From: Asaia siamensis
GTDB lineage: Bacteria; Pseudomonadota; Alphaproteobacteria; Acetobacterales; Acetobacteraceae
Length of the DNA stretch: 64,000 nucleotides
Reading direction: 5' to 3'
NCBI RefSeq assembly: GCF_014635085.1
Contig: NZ_BMCH01000007.1
Coordinates: forward strand, 110,721 to 174,720
The notes beneath the pieces were generated by a model. That model saw nothing but the letters and a program-made list of their open reading frames with translations, ran no database searches and was not told the origin of the DNA. Both the position numbers and the translations under genes were made by a program. Of the stretch, positions 53,480-62,300 are shown in pieces; position 1 is the stretch's first letter, and every line of letters begins with the position of its first letter.

Positions 53480-54118
53480 GTGACAAATATGACGTCCCTC
53501 GAAGTCTCTACGCGCGCGAAGGCTGGTAAGGGGGCAGCGCGCGCAACGAGACGTGCCGGTCTGGTGCCGGGTGTTGTGTATGGTGGCAAGCAGGAGCCGG
53601 CGCTGATCGCGATCGACCCGCGCATCATCCACAAGGAAATGGTTCGTGGCGGCTGGCGCTCGCGCCTGTTTGAGCTGCCGCTCGAAGGCGGCACCGTGCG
53701 CGCCCTGCTGCGTGAAGTGCAGCTGCACCCCGTGACCGACGCTCCGATCCATGTCGATTTCCAGCGTCTTGCGGCTGGCGAGAAGGTCCACGTGACCGTC
53801 GCCATCCATGTGACGGGTGAAGACAAGGCTCCGGGCATCAAGCGCGGTGGCGTGCTGAACCTGGTTCGCCACACGGTGGACGTCATGGCTGACGTTGACA
53901 GCATTCCGTCCAGCTTCACGGTTGATCTGAGCGCGCTCGACATCCACGACAACGTGCGTTGGGACGACCTGACCGGCACCGAGAACGTGACGCCTGTTCT
54001 GCAGCTGCCGAACTTCGTCATCGCCACCATCGCACCGCCGACGGTCGATGCCGAGATGGAAGCTGAAGCCGCTGCGAAGGCTGCTGCTGAAGCCGCCGCT
54101 CCTGCGAAGAAGAAGTAA
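53480..54118 (+). CDS. rplY: 50S ribosomal protein L25 (Ctc-type)
   Basis: 212 residues. The N-terminal L25 domain binds 5S r[29 protein letters not shown] and [34 protein letters not shown]. The C-terminal Ctc domain (from about 95) has [17 protein letters not shown] and a Glu/Ala/Lys-rich tail. GTG at 53480 has GGGAGA eight bases before; an ATG four codons in is possible. pth and ychF follow, an arrangement common in alphaproteobacteria. Confidence 0.93.
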   Translation: MTNMTSLEVSTRAKAGKGAARATRRAGLVPGVVYGGKQEPALIAIDPRIIHKEMVRGGWRSRLFELPLEGGTVRALLREVQLHPVTDAPIHVDFQRLAAGEKVHVTVAIHVTGEDKAPGIKRGGVLNLVRHTVDVMADVDSIPSSFTVDLSALDIHDNVRWDDLTGTENVTPVLQLPNFVIATIAPPTVDAEMEAEAAAKAAAEAAAPAKKK

Positions 54119-54138
54119 GACCGCTCAGGGTGGCCGCA

Positions 54139-54717
54139 ATGCTACTCTGGACCGGGCTCGGCAATCCCGAGCCCGGCATGCGCAGGCAGCGCCATAATAT
54201 TGGCTTCATGGCTGTCGAGCGTATTGCCGAATACTACCGGTTTTCTCCCTGGCGTGCGCGCTTCAAGGGGGAGACGGCCGAGGGCAGCATCGAGGGACAA
54301 AAGGTTCTTCTGCTCAAGCCCATGACCTATATGAATTTATCCGGCGAGAGCGTGCAGCAGGCTGCGCGGTTCTTCAAGATTCCGGTCTCTGACATCACGG
54401 CGTTTCATGATGAGCTCGATCTTGCCTTCTGCAAGGTGCGCGTCAAACGGGGCGGCGGCGCAGCGGGGCATAATGGCCTTCGCTCAATGGACAGGATGCT
54501 GGGGGACCAGAACTACCAGCGCGTGCGCCTCGGTATCGGCCATCCCGGCCACAAGGACCGTGTGACGGGCCATGTGCTGGGCGATTTCGCCAAGGCCGAA
54601 CAGAACGAACTCGAAGCGCTTCTCGATGCCGTGGCTGCGGCGTCGCCTCTGCTGGCCAAAGGGGAGCCGGAAGCAACAATGACAAAAATCGCCATGCTGT
54701 GCGGGGAGAAACGCTGA
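54139..54717 (+). CDS. pth: Peptidyl-tRNA hydrolase
   Basis: 192 residues. It frees stalled peptidyl-tRNAs. The family motifs [21 protein letters not shown] (with the catalytic His near residue 20), [42 protein letters not shown] and [21 protein letters not shown] are all present. ATG at 54139 has AGGG at the right spacing; GTG at 54130 is an upstream alternative. The stop shares one base with the ychF start (TGATG). Confidence 0.96.
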   Translation: MLLWTGLGNPEPGMRRQRHNIGFMAVERIAEYYRFSPWRARFKGETAEGSIEGQKVLLLKPMTYMNLSGESVQQAARFFKIPVSDITAFHDELDLAFCKVRVKRGGGAAGHNGLRSMDRMLGDQNYQRVRLGIGHPGHKDRVTGHVLGDFAKAEQNELEALLDAVAAASPLLAKGEPEATMTKIAMLCGEKR

Positions 54718-55811
54718 TGGGCTTCAATTGTGGCATCGTGGGGCTCCCTAATGTGGGCAAGTCCACCCTGTTCAACGCGCTGACGGAAACGGCAGCGGCC
54801 CAGGCGGCGAATTATCCCTTCTGCACCATCGAACCCAATGTGGGGCGCGTGGCCGTGCCTGATTCGCGCCTCGATAATCTGGCGCGCATTGGCAAGTCGC
54901 AGAAGATCCTGCCGACCAGCCTCGAATTTGTCGATATTGCCGGTCTCGTGCGCGGTGCATCTCGTGGTGAAGGTCTGGGCAACCAGTTTCTCGCCAATAT
55001 CCGTGAAGTCGATGCCATTATCCATGTGCTGCGCTGCTTCGAGGATGACGACATCACCCATGTCGAGGGTGGCGTGGACCCCGTGCGTGATGCCGAAATC
55101 ATCGAAACCGAGCTGATGCTGGCCGATCTGGATTCGCTCGAAAAGCGCCAGGTCTCGCTGCAGAAGCGCGCACGCGGCAATGACCGTGAAGCGCAGCAGC
55201 AGCTCGCCATCATGGACCCCATCATCGCGGCCCTGCGCGAGGGCAAGCCTGCCCGTACCGCCGTGCCGAAAGGTGAGGAAGAGACGGCGCGCCGCCTGCA
55301 GCTCATGACCACCAAGCCGGTGCTCTATGTCTGCAATGTCGAGGAAGGCTCTGCTGCCACCGGCAACAGCCATTCCGAAGCCGTGCGCAAGCGTGCCGAG
55401 GCCGAAGGGGCTGCCATGGTCGTGGTCTCTGCCGCCATTGAAGCCGAAGTCAGCCAGCTGCCGCAGGAAGAGCGCGCAGAGTTCCTCGAGGGGCTGGGGC
55501 TGAGCAATTCCGGTCTCGACCGCGTTATTGCTGCTGGTTATGGCCTGCTGGGTCTCAGCACCTATTTCACGGTCGGTCCGAAAGAGACCCGCGCCTGGAC
55601 CATCACCAAGGGCACAAAAGCCCCGCAGGCGGCAGCCGTCATTCATAACGACTTCGAACGTGGCTTCATCGCCTGCGAAACCGTGGCCTACGACGACTAT
55701 ATCGCCTGTGGCGGTGAGTCCGGCGCCAAGGAAGCAGGCAAGCTGCGCATTGAAGGCAAGGAATATGTGGTGCAGGACGGCGATGTCCTGCTGTTCCGTT
55801 TCAACGTCTGA
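54717..55811 (+). CDS. ychF: Ribosome-binding ATPase YchF
   Basis: 364 residues, an Obg-family P-loop protein that prefers ATP. G1 GLPNVGKSTLFN, then YPFCTIEPNVG, DIAGLVRGASRGEGLGNQFL and the G4-like NVEE. The TGS domain ends in YVVQDGDVLLFRFNV. ATG at 54717 overlaps the pth stop by one base and has GGGGAG upstream. It is involved in translation and oxidative-stress control in other bacteria. Confidence 0.96.
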   Translation: MGFNCGIVGLPNVGKSTLFNALTETAAAQAANYPFCTIEPNVGRVAVPDSRLDNLARIGKSQKILPTSLEFVDIAGLVRGASRGEGLGNQFLANIREVDAIIHVLRCFEDDDITHVEGGVDPVRDAEIIETELMLADLDSLEKRQVSLQKRARGNDREAQQQLAIMDPIIAALREGKPARTAVPKGEEETARRLQLMTTKPVLYVCNVEEGSAATGNSHSEAVRKRAEAEGAAMVVVSAAIEAEVSQLPQEERAEFLEGLGLSNSGLDRVIAAGYGLLGLSTYFTVGPKETRAWTITKGTKAPQAAAVIHNDFERGFIACETVAYDDYIACGGESGAKEAGKLRIEGKEYVVQDGDVLLFRFNV

Positions 55812-55915
55812 CCTCTTTGACCCCATCGGGGTAAGAGATTTTGCCTGACGCGGGCGGTCACTACTTGACCGCTTGGCGTTACAGGCAAGAATGGTGCGTT
55901 GTTCTGGAGCGCGCC

Positions 55916-57070
55916 ATGGAAATCCTCGTCGCCTGTGATTCCTTCAAGGAGAGCCTGACCGCCGAGGCGGTGGTCGAGGCGATTGTCACCGGTTTTTCCG
56001 ATATTTTCCCGCAGGCACGCTATCACGCCTTTCCCATGGCCGATGGGGGCGAGGGTACGGCGGCTATCATGGCGCGCACGCTTGGCGGCCAGCTGGAAAG
56101 GCGTCTGGTCTGCGGTCCGCTCGGTGTGCCGGTTGCAGCCAGATTTGCCGTTCTGAACGAAGGGCGTACGGCCCTGATCGAACTGGCCGAAGCTGCCGGG
56201 CTGGCGCAGGTTCCCCCTGAATCGCGAGAGCCCCTTTTCACAACGACCCGTGGTGTAGGCGAGCTTATGCTCGCAGCGCTCGATTTGGGCTGCGAGCATC
56301 TCGTTCTCGCTCTGGGCGGAAGTGCCACATGCGATGGCGGAGCAGGGCTTCTGCAGGCACTCGGCGTGTCGCTGCGCGATCTGCGTGGTGAGGAAATCGC
56401 CCAGGGCGGGGGGCCGCTGGGCTCTGTCTTCACCCTTGACGACGCAAAGCTCGACCCGCGTCTTGCCGGATGCCGTATCGAGATTCTCTGTGACGTGACG
56501 GCACCCCTGCTCGGGGAAAGTGGCGCTGCAGCCGTATTCGGGCCCCAGAAGGGCGCAACACCCCCCATGGTCACTATTCTGAATGGGGCGCTGGCCCGGT
56601 TATCCAGTCTGCTCGAGGCGCGCTGCGGGCGCGACCTGTCTATGGATGCCGGTATGGGGGCTGCGGGTGGCACCGCTCTGGGGCTGGTCGCGCTGTGCGG
56701 GGCAACGCTCGTTCCCGGGGCTGGAGCCATTGCGCGTCTGCTCGGACTGGACACACTGATGAGCCAGGTCGATCTGGTCATCACGGGAGAGGGGCGCCTC
56801 GATGGGCAGACGGCGCAGGGCAAGGCGCCTCATGCGATTGCGAGCATGGCCAGACAGGCAGGCAAGCCCGTTCTGGCGTTTGCGGGTACGCTGGGAGAAG
56901 ACTGCGAAAAACTCTACGAACTGGGCTTTGATGCGCTGTTCAGTAGTCTCGATCGTCCCTGCTCGCTTGAAGAAGCCTTGTCAGACGCTGCCCCCTCCCT
57001 GCGTCGCTGTGCACGCAACGTTGCAGCAGGGCTGGCGGTCGGGCGATCTTTTCAAGCGGTGCAGGAGTGA
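55916..57070 (+). CDS. Glycerate kinase (GlxK/GarK class I type)
   Basis: 384 residues. It phosphorylates glycerate, most likely to 2-phosphoglycerate, in glyoxylate or glucarate metabolism. Conserved in PF02595: MEILVACDSFKESLTAEAVVEAI at the N-terminus, FPMADGGEGTA, ALIELAEAAGL, LGGSATCDGGAGLLQALG, SGAAAVFGPQKGATP and DLVITGEGRLDGQTAQGKAP. ATG at 55916 has GGAG nine bases upstream; longer frames lack protein character. 75 bases before proA. Confidence 0.92.
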   Translation: MEILVACDSFKESLTAEAVVEAIVTGFSDIFPQARYHAFPMADGGEGTAAIMARTLGGQLERRLVCGPLGVPVAARFAVLNEGRTALIELAEAAGLAQVPPESREPLFTTTRGVGELMLAALDLGCEHLVLALGGSATCDGGAGLLQALGVSLRDLRGEEIAQGGGPLGSVFTLDDAKLDPRLAGCRIEILCDVTAPLLGESGAAAVFGPQKGATPPMVTILNGALARLSSLLEARCGRDLSMDAGMGAAGGTALGLVALCGATLVPGAGAIARLLGLDTLMSQVDLVITGEGRLDGQTAQGKAPHAIASMARQAGKPVLAFAGTLGEDCEKLYELGFDALFSSLDRPCSLEEALSDAAPSLRRCARNVAAGLAVGRSFQAVQE

Positions 57071-57145
57071 TACATAGCCTGATCGCTCTTTTGCAGCCCT
57101 GGCGCTGACAGAGCGCCCGATGCATCGCAGACAGGAGAATGCAGG

Positions 57146-58402
57146 ATGGAAGCCGTCACCCCCCAGTCCGACTTCAAGGCTCTGACCGGACCAGCACGCG
57201 CTGCCGCCCGTATTCTTGCGATTGCCCCGGAAAGCCAGCGCAATGAGGCCCTTCGGGCAGCAGCCGAATCGCTGCGTCGCCATTCGGCCGATATTCTCGT
57301 GGCCAATGCCCGCGATGTGGCGACATCAAAGGCAAGCGCCGCTTTCATCGACCGGCTGACACTGACCCCGGCACGTATCGAAGCCATGGCCAAGGGACTC
57401 GATGCGATTGCATTGCTGCCTGACCCCGTGGGGCGTGTGCTGTCTGAGTGGACGCGTCCCAATGGTCTGATGATTCGTCGCGTAGCGACCCCTCTTGGTG
57501 TGCTCGGCATGATTTACGAGAGCCGGCCGAATGTCGGCGCCGATGCCGCCGGGTTGAGCATCAAGTCGGGCAATGCCGTCATTTTGCGTGGTGGGTCTGA
57601 AAGCCTCAATTCGGCACGCTGCATCCAGAGCTGTATTCAGCAAGGTCTCGAGCAGGCGGGTCTGCCGCGCGAATGCGTACAGATCGTGCCGGATGCCGAC
57701 CGCGCCCATGTGGCGTCCATGCTGGGTGCAGCGGGCGAAATCGACATGATCATCCCGCGCGGGGGCAAATCACTCGTCGAGCGTGTGCAGCGCGAAGCGC
57801 GTGTGCCGGTGCTCGCCCATGCCGATGGCCTTTGCCACACCTATATCCATGAGGACGCCGATTTCGCGATGGCACGCGAGATTCTGGCCAATGCCAAGAT
57901 GCGCCGGACAGGTGTGTGCGGCGCAACCGAGACCCTTCTGATCGACCGGGAAATCGCGGCGAGCCTCTTGCCGCTTCTGGTGCAGGATCTTCATGCGCTG
58001 GGCTGTGCGATTCTGGGTGACGAGACAGCGCGTAGCATCGTGCATGACCTCGAGCCCGCCAGTTCCGACGATTTCGCCACAGAGTGGCTTGATGCGCGCC
58101 TGTCTGTGGCGGTGGTCGACGGCGTCGATTCAGCGCTCGCCCATATCGCGCGCTATGGCAGCGGTCATACCGAAGCGATCATCACAGCGAATGCGGAAGT
58201 GGCGGAGCAGTTTCTGAACGGCACCGACAGCGCGGTGGTGATGTGGAATGCCTCGACGCAGTTCTGCGATGGCGGCGAGTTTGGATTCGGCGCCGAGATC
58301 GGTATTGCGACCGGCAAGATCCATGCCCGCGGCCCGGTCGGTCTCGAGCAGCTTACGACCTTCCGTTACGAGGTGCGCGGCACCGGCCAGACGCGCCCCT
58401 GA
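57146..58402 (+). CDS. proA: Gamma-glutamyl phosphate reductase
   Basis: 418 residues. NADPH-dependent aldehyde-dehydrogenase-fold enzyme of proline synthesis. Conserved VIYESRPNV-type segment (MIYESRPNVGADAAGL), LRGGSESLNSARCI, IPRGGKSLVERV, and the catalytic Cys in TGVCGATETLLID. The C-terminus has GEFGFGAEIGIATGKIHARGPVGLEQLTTFRY. proB is not adjacent. nadD follows almost without a gap, so proA-nadD-rsfS-rlmH may be one operon. Confidence 0.96.
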   Translation: MEAVTPQSDFKALTGPARAAARILAIAPESQRNEALRAAAESLRRHSADILVANARDVATSKASAAFIDRLTLTPARIEAMAKGLDAIALLPDPVGRVLSEWTRPNGLMIRRVATPLGVLGMIYESRPNVGADAAGLSIKSGNAVILRGGSESLNSARCIQSCIQQGLEQAGLPRECVQIVPDADRAHVASMLGAAGEIDMIIPRGGKSLVERVQREARVPVLAHADGLCHTYIHEDADFAMAREILANAKMRRTGVCGATETLLIDREIAASLLPLLVQDLHALGCAILGDETARSIVHDLEPASSDDFATEWLDARLSVAVVDGVDSALAHIARYGSGHTEAIITANAEVAEQFLNGTDSAVVMWNASTQFCDGGEFGFGAEIGIATGKIHARGPVGLEQLTTFRYEVRGTGQTRP

Positions 58403-58403
58403 C

Positions 58404-59030
58404 GTGCCGCAAATTCCGAAATACGGTGACAGTCGCGCCATTTCGATCGGTCTGCTGGGTGGCTCATTCAATCCTGCCCATGCGGGCCATCTGCAACTGG
58501 CCCGTTATGCCCTGACCCATCTGCGGCTCGATCAGGTGTGGCTCATGGTCTCCCCCGGCAACCCGCTGAAGCCGCGAATCGGTATGGCCCCGTTTGAAGA
58601 CCGTCTGGCTTCGGCTCATGCGCTCGCTGACGGGCGGCATATCATCGCCACCGATATCGAGGCGCGGCTGAACAAACGCTATACGGTCGAGACGATTGCC
58701 CTGCTTCGCCTGCGCTTTCCTCGTGCCCGCTTTGTCTGGCTCATGGGGGCAGATAGTCTGGCCACACTTACCCGCTGGCGGCGCTGGCGCGAACTGGCCC
58801 TGCATGTGCCCATGGCCGTGGTGCCGAGACCGGGCAGCAACCGGACGGCCCTTTCAGGACGGGCGACCCATGCTCTCAGCCATATGCGTGTGCCCCCAAG
58901 GCAGGGGCCAGTCATGTCGCGCTCTAAAGGTGGTGTCTGGGCTTTTCTTCCGGCGCCGCAAAACGGTATATCAGCGACAGCGCTGAGGGATTCTGGAAAT
59001 TATCCCGCCGCGCGCTCTCTAATGAATTGA
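58404..59030 (+). CDS. nadD: Nicotinate-nucleotide adenylyltransferase
   Basis: 208 residues. It makes deamido-NAD from nicotinate mononucleotide and ATP. Motifs: GLLGGSFNPAHAGHLQLARY (residues 17-34), WLMVSPGNPLKP and GADSLATLTRWRRW, and the C-terminal ISATALRDS. The best start is GTG at 58404, one base after the proA stop; ATG choices lie in the wrong place. The nadD stop is in the same reading frame as rsfS, with only five codons between the stop and the proposed rsfS start. Confidence 0.93.
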   Translation: MPQIPKYGDSRAISIGLLGGSFNPAHAGHLQLARYALTHLRLDQVWLMVSPGNPLKPRIGMAPFEDRLASAHALADGRHIIATDIEARLNKRYTVETIALLRLRFPRARFVWLMGADSLATLTRWRRWRELALHVPMAVVPRPGSNRTALSGRATHALSHMRVPPRQGPVMSRSKGGVWAFLPAPQNGISATALRDSGNYPAARSLMN

Positions 59031-59032
59031 CC

Positions 59033-59036
59033 GGAG
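59033..59036 (+). promoter_or_regulatory. Shine-Dalgarno GGAG pointing to an ATC start of rsfS
   Basis: GGAG at 59033-59036 is followed after nine bases by ATC (59046). No ATG, GTG or TTG in the rsfS frame lies between the nadD stop and the conserved core of the protein, so this Shine-Dalgarno decides the start. Confidence 0.5.
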
Positions 59037-59045
59037 TGTCGAGCC

Positions 59046-59603
59046 ATCGCCAGAAAACCGTCCGACGAGACGACCACCCCAGCCCGTCGCAGCCGTGCGT
59101 CCGCTGGTGAGACCAAGCCTGCCACGGGCGAGAAGACTGCAACCCTGAAAACGGCGGGCACGCCGCGCAAGAAGGCGGCTGCTGCCGGGCCGCGCAAGTC
59201 GCGCGCTGCCGCCGCACCGCGTGAAACCGTTGCGCGTGAACTTGTCGAGCAGGCACTGGCTGTCATCACGACCAGCCTTGATGAAGACAAGGCAGAAGAT
59301 ATCGTGACCCTCGATCTGCGCGGTCGTGCCAGCTTTGCCGATCATATGGTGGTCGCAACCGGTATTGCCGATCGTCAGATCGCCGCCATGGCGTCGCACA
59401 TTGAAGACAAGCTGAACGAGATCGGCATCAAGCGCATCACCATCGAAGGCGCGAACGGCACGGATTGGGTGCTGCTCGATACCGGCGATATCGTGGTGCA
59501 TCTCTTCAAGCCTGAAAGCCGTGCGCTTTATGCGCTTGAGCGCATGTGGGGCAAGGATCTCGACGACAGCGCCGCAGACGAAGCCGACACCACGGATCTC
59601 TGA
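59046..59603 (+). CDS. rsfS: Ribosomal silencing factor RsfS with apparent ATC start
   Basis: About 185 residues. It binds L14 and blocks subunit joining under starvation. The core reads ELVEQALAVITTSLDEDKA, DIVTLDLRGRASFADHMVVATG, RQIAAMASHIEDKL, GTDWVLLDTGDIVVHLFKPESRALYALERMWG. The first in-frame GTG (59304) lies inside the core. Between the nadD stop and that codon there is no ATG/GTG/TTG in frame; the likely start is ATC at 59046, nine bases after GGAG. The open stretch encodes ARKPSDETTTPARRSR and a Lys/Ala/Arg/Pro-rich segment of about 60 residues, like N-terminal extensions in relatives. A CTG at 59145 or a sequencing error (ATG read as ATC) are the alternatives. Confidence 0.75.
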   Translation: MARKPSDETTTPARRSRASAGETKPATGEKTATLKTAGTPRKKAAAAGPRKSRAAAAPRETVARELVEQALAVITTSLDEDKAEDIVTLDLRGRASFADHMVVATGIADRQIAAMASHIEDKLNEIGIKRITIEGANGTDWVLLDTGDIVVHLFKPESRALYALERMWGKDLDDSAADEADTTDL

Positions 59604-59609
59604 TCTTTC

Positions 59610-60068
59610 ATGATCAGGATCGTCGCCGTCGGTCGATTGAAGAGAGGGCCGGAGCGGGAACTGTTCGACCGTTATGTCGAGCGCACCCGCCCCAGGGTCG
59701 AACTGGTTGAGATTGCCGAATCGCGCGGCAGTGCGCTCGAAATCCGCCGCAAGGACGCTGCAGCAATTCTTGCAGCCTGCCCTGAGGGCAGCATTGTGGT
59801 TGCCCTCGATGAAGGGGGTACGTCCCCCGACTCCCAGCAGTTTTCAACAATGCTCGAGACCTGGCTGGCTACAGGCAAGCAGGTGTCTTTTGTTATTGGT
59901 GGTGCAGAAGGGCTCGAGGCAAGCGTGATCAATCGCGCCGATTCGCGCATTTCCTTTGGGCGCATGACCTGGCCGCACATGATCGTCCGTCTGCTTCTGG
60001 CTGAGCAGATTTATCGCGCGCGCGCGATCAGCGCGGGACATCCCTATCATCGCGCTGCCCGGCCGTAG
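59610..60068 (+). CDS. rlmH: 23S rRNA pseudouridine1915 N3-methyltransferase RlmH
   Basis: 152 residues. A SPOUT-fold methyltransferase acting on helix 69 of the large subunit. The SAM knot region VSFVIGGAEGLEASVI and the C-terminal LLLAEQIYRARAISAGHPYHR are family hallmarks. ATG at 59610 is six bases beyond the rsfS stop; rsfS-rlmH adjacency is conserved in bacteria and supports both calls. Confidence 0.95.
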   Translation: MIRIVAVGRLKRGPERELFDRYVERTRPRVELVEIAESRGSALEIRRKDAAAILAACPEGSIVVALDEGGTSPDSQQFSTMLETWLATGKQVSFVIGGAEGLEASVINRADSRISFGRMTWPHMIVRLLLAEQIYRARAISAGHPYHRAARP

Positions 60069-60115
60069 CCGACACGATATTGGTCTTGCTCTGATCAGCC
60101 TGCCTTTCGGGCAAT

Positions 60116-60143
60116 AAAAAAGGCGACCCGTTTCCGGGCCGCC
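60116..60143 (-). terminator. Intrinsic terminator of the CHAP-domain gene
   Basis: On the minus strand: a GC stem with GAAA loop (GGCG-CCCG paired to CGGG-CGCC across one mismatch, 60122-60143) followed by six T (60121-60116). It is 26 bases beyond the stop of the minus-strand gene and may also stop rlmH transcripts. Confidence 0.8.
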
Positions 60144-60169
60144 CAAGGGCAATGCGGTGAGAGAAGTGC

Positions 60170-60952
60170 TTAGCGCAGGTTGCGGCTCGGGCCTTCAAGG
60201 CCGAATGCATCATCCGGCGCTTCTGCAACTTCCGTCGAATTCATCGGATGCTGCAGCGCGGCAAAGCTCTGCGTCGCAACAGAATGCGAGCGGATGGAAC
60301 GATGTGCCGGGGCAGGCGTATTGTTAGCCATCATCACCCCGTCATCAGGACGGCCATAGATGAAGCCGTAGGTCGGGTAGATGCTGCCGTAGGTCTCGGT
60401 CTTGCTGTTGAGCGCAACGCGAACTGCCGACCAGTCATTATTGGGAGAAACGTCGATGACTCGTACGTTCTTTGCCACGCCATTCTGCGCCCAGTGAGAC
60501 TGGTCGATAACAATGGTGCGGTTGTCTTCAATCGCGCGAACCACAGCGACATGACCGTAAGGCATGCGACGAATCGCGCGGAAGTTCAGAACGGATCCGG
60601 GTTCGGGAGCGGAGCCGCGGGCATATACGCCACGGGAATTTTCCCACCAGTCGCGAGCGTTACCGCTCAGAACAACATCGGAAGCGGCTTTGGCGTAGGC
60701 AACACACTGGATCACATGTCCGCCCGAGCGGTGGCGGCGCGGTGTGAAACGGGTCTGGTGAATGGCACCGCGATGCGAGCCGCTCACATGAGCGACATGC
60801 ACACCATGCATGGCAGATTTGTGAGAAATCTTCTGGCGGGCTTCAGCCTTCGGTGCGAGAAGCGCCGACCCGATCAGAACGGATAATGCGGTCAGAGACG
60901 AAAAAAACGGCCTGCGCAGAAGTCTGAGGCAACTTTTCTGTCTCACGTTCAT
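60170..60952 (-). CDS. Secreted CHAP-domain protein (putative amidase)
   Basis: 260 residues. A signal peptide covers about residues 15-38 (KAEA). A basic His/Arg-rich stretch then leads to the CHAP domain (about 75-205): GHVIQCVAYAKAASDVVLSGNARDWWENSRGVYARG has the nucleophile Cys, and MPYGHVAVVRAIEDNRTIVIDQSHWAQNG holds the catalytic His. CHAP enzymes cut peptidoglycan amide bonds. The C-terminal 50 residues are low complexity. It ends with its own terminator, and no immunity or division gene is adjacent. Confidence 0.85.
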   Translation of the reverse strand: MNVRQKSCLRLLRRPFFSSLTALSVLIGSALLAPKAEARQKISHKSAMHGVHVAHVSGSHRGAIHQTRFTPRRHRSGGHVIQCVAYAKAASDVVLSGNARDWWENSRGVYARGSAPEPGSVLNFRAIRRMPYGHVAVVRAIEDNRTIVIDQSHWAQNGVAKNVRVIDVSPNNDWSAVRVALNSKTETYGSIYPTYGFIYGRPDDGVMMANNTPAPAHRSIRSHSVATQSFAALQHPMNSTEVAEAPDDAFGLEGPSRNLR

Positions 60953-61096
60953 TGATTCCGCATCCGCCCGTTATGTGTTGCATCTAGGTAACTGTGTTCA
61001 CCTTGAATATGCAACCCGTGTAGTGCGGAGTCATGGCGAATTTATGAACTTTCCCCGAGAAAATTTTGTGTCAGCCCGGGGAAAGGTCAAGAGGCC

Positions 61097-61447
61097 TTAC
61101 TTTGTTGTGATCAGCATGATCTCAACAAGCATGCGCGGGTCAGCCAGAACGGCCTGAACGCAGGCACGTGCGGGGGCCGATTCCTTCGGCAGCCATGCCG
61201 TCCACTGAACATTGAGCGCATCGCGGTCAGCAATGTCCTTCAGCCAGATCTGGGCCTGCAGTATGCGGGTGTTGTCGGTGCCATGCTGCTCGAGCAGGAT
61301 ATCGAGTTGCTCGAGCACGTCTGCCGTCTGCGCAGCGAAATCGGCGTCGAGGTTACGGGCAACAACACCCTGGGTGAAAACGAAGCCGTGATATTCGACG
61401 GCCTTCGACATGACGGGGTTGGGTTCCGTGCGGATGATGCGGCTCAT
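61097..61447 (-). CDS. RidA family protein
   Basis: 116 residues. The YjgF/YER057c/UK114 fold; members with a conserved Arg (here in PARACVQAVLADPRMLVEIMLI) hydrolyse reactive enamines/imines. SRIIRTEPNPVMSKAVEYHGFVFTQGVVA and LEQHGTDNTRILQAQIWLKDIADRDALN match the family. ATG at 61447 has a GGAGA six bases upstream and is preferred over the longer frame from 61534. The VMSKAVEYHG start resembles the RutC/YoaB branch more than canonical RidA. Confidence 0.88.
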   Translation of the reverse strand: MSRIIRTEPNPVMSKAVEYHGFVFTQGVVARNLDADFAAQTADVLEQLDILLEQHGTDNTRILQAQIWLKDIADRDALNVQWTAWLPKESAPARACVQAVLADPRMLVEIMLITTK

Positions 61448-61626
61448 GAGGGTCTCCTGAAAACCTTGGGTTGCCGGGCCAGCCATGCCGTGCCCGCTTG
61501 GCCGAACTCTGGTCCGGGTAAGGCATCGGGTCAATCCTGACGGGTCGATGATTGCTTGCCTGTGAGACAGTGGCGCGGTATCGCGCCTAAAGGCCTCTCA
61601 AGGACCTGCCTTTATCCACGACCGCG

Positions 61627-61632
61627 AAGGAG
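61627..61632 (+). promoter_or_regulatory. Shine-Dalgarno that fixes a TTG start
   Basis: A strong AAGGAG (61627-61632) lies nine bases before TTG 61642, the start of the metallo-beta-lactamase-fold gene. No ATG or GTG gives the family N-terminus. Confidence 0.6.
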
Positions 61633-61641
61633 AAGCCGGTT

Positions 61642-62283
61642 TTGCGTGCCCGCACTGTAAAGGTGACCCCCCTGCGCCAGAATTGCACGGTGCTTGAAAA
61701 TCCGGAGACCGGACAGGCTCTTGTTGTAGATCCGGGCGGCGACGCACCAGAATTGCTGAAGATTCTTGATGGCATGACTGTCGAGGCCATTCTTCTCACG
61801 CACGGGCATTTCGACCATGTCGGTGGGGCCGATGCCCTTCGAGAAGGGCTGGCGCGCCGACAGACAACCCCTGTGCGCATTATCGGCCCTGACCGGCGTG
61901 ACGAGTTTCTGCTGAATTCGGTCACAGACCAGGCTCAGGCTTTTGGCCTGTTCGATCTCCATAATGCCCATCCCGACCATTTCGTCGTCGATGGTGAGAT
62001 CCTGGAATTCTCGGGCGCCCGTTTCGAGGTGGCGCACTGCCCCGGTCACACGCCAGGGCACGTTGTCTTTATATGTCATGAAGACAAGCTTGCGATCGTG
62101 GGAGACACCCTGTTTCGTGGTGTTGTTGGTCGTTCTGATTTCGCTTATGGCGACCATGAAGGCCTGATTGCCGGGATCAAGCGCAGACTGCTTTCCCTGC
62201 CTGACGATTACATTGTTCTGCCCGGTCATGGTCTGCCGACGATGATTGGTGAAGAACGAAAGAATAATCCTTTTCTGAACTGA
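61642..62283 (+). CDS. Metallo-beta-lactamase-fold hydrolase (GloB-like, YcbL type)
   Basis: 213 residues. A binuclear metal hydrolase. The ligand motif LTHGHFDHVGG is followed by HCPGHTPGHVVFI, GDTLFRGVVGRSD and VLPGHG. This pattern is close to type II glyoxalase-like YcbL, smaller than classical GloB and lacking its C-terminal domain, so a hydroxyacylglutathione or related thioester substrate is possible. It starts with TTG at 61642. The DUF192 gene follows after 17 bases. Confidence 0.88.
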   Translation: MRARTVKVTPLRQNCTVLENPETGQALVVDPGGDAPELLKILDGMTVEAILLTHGHFDHVGGADALREGLARRQTTPVRIIGPDRRDEFLLNSVTDQAQAFGLFDLHNAHPDHFVVDGEILEFSGARFEVAHCPGHTPGHVVFICHEDKLAIVGDTLFRGVVGRSDFAYGDHEGLIAGIKRRLLSLPDDYIVLPGHGLPTMIGEERKNNPFLN

Positions 62284-62300
62284 TAGCCGGGAGCCCCTGT

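Noticed and set aside
57101..57117. Hairpin GGCGCT-GACAG-AGCGCC before proA
   Set aside because: A 6-bp stem without T-run in a same-strand gap; too weak to call a terminator or regulatory site.
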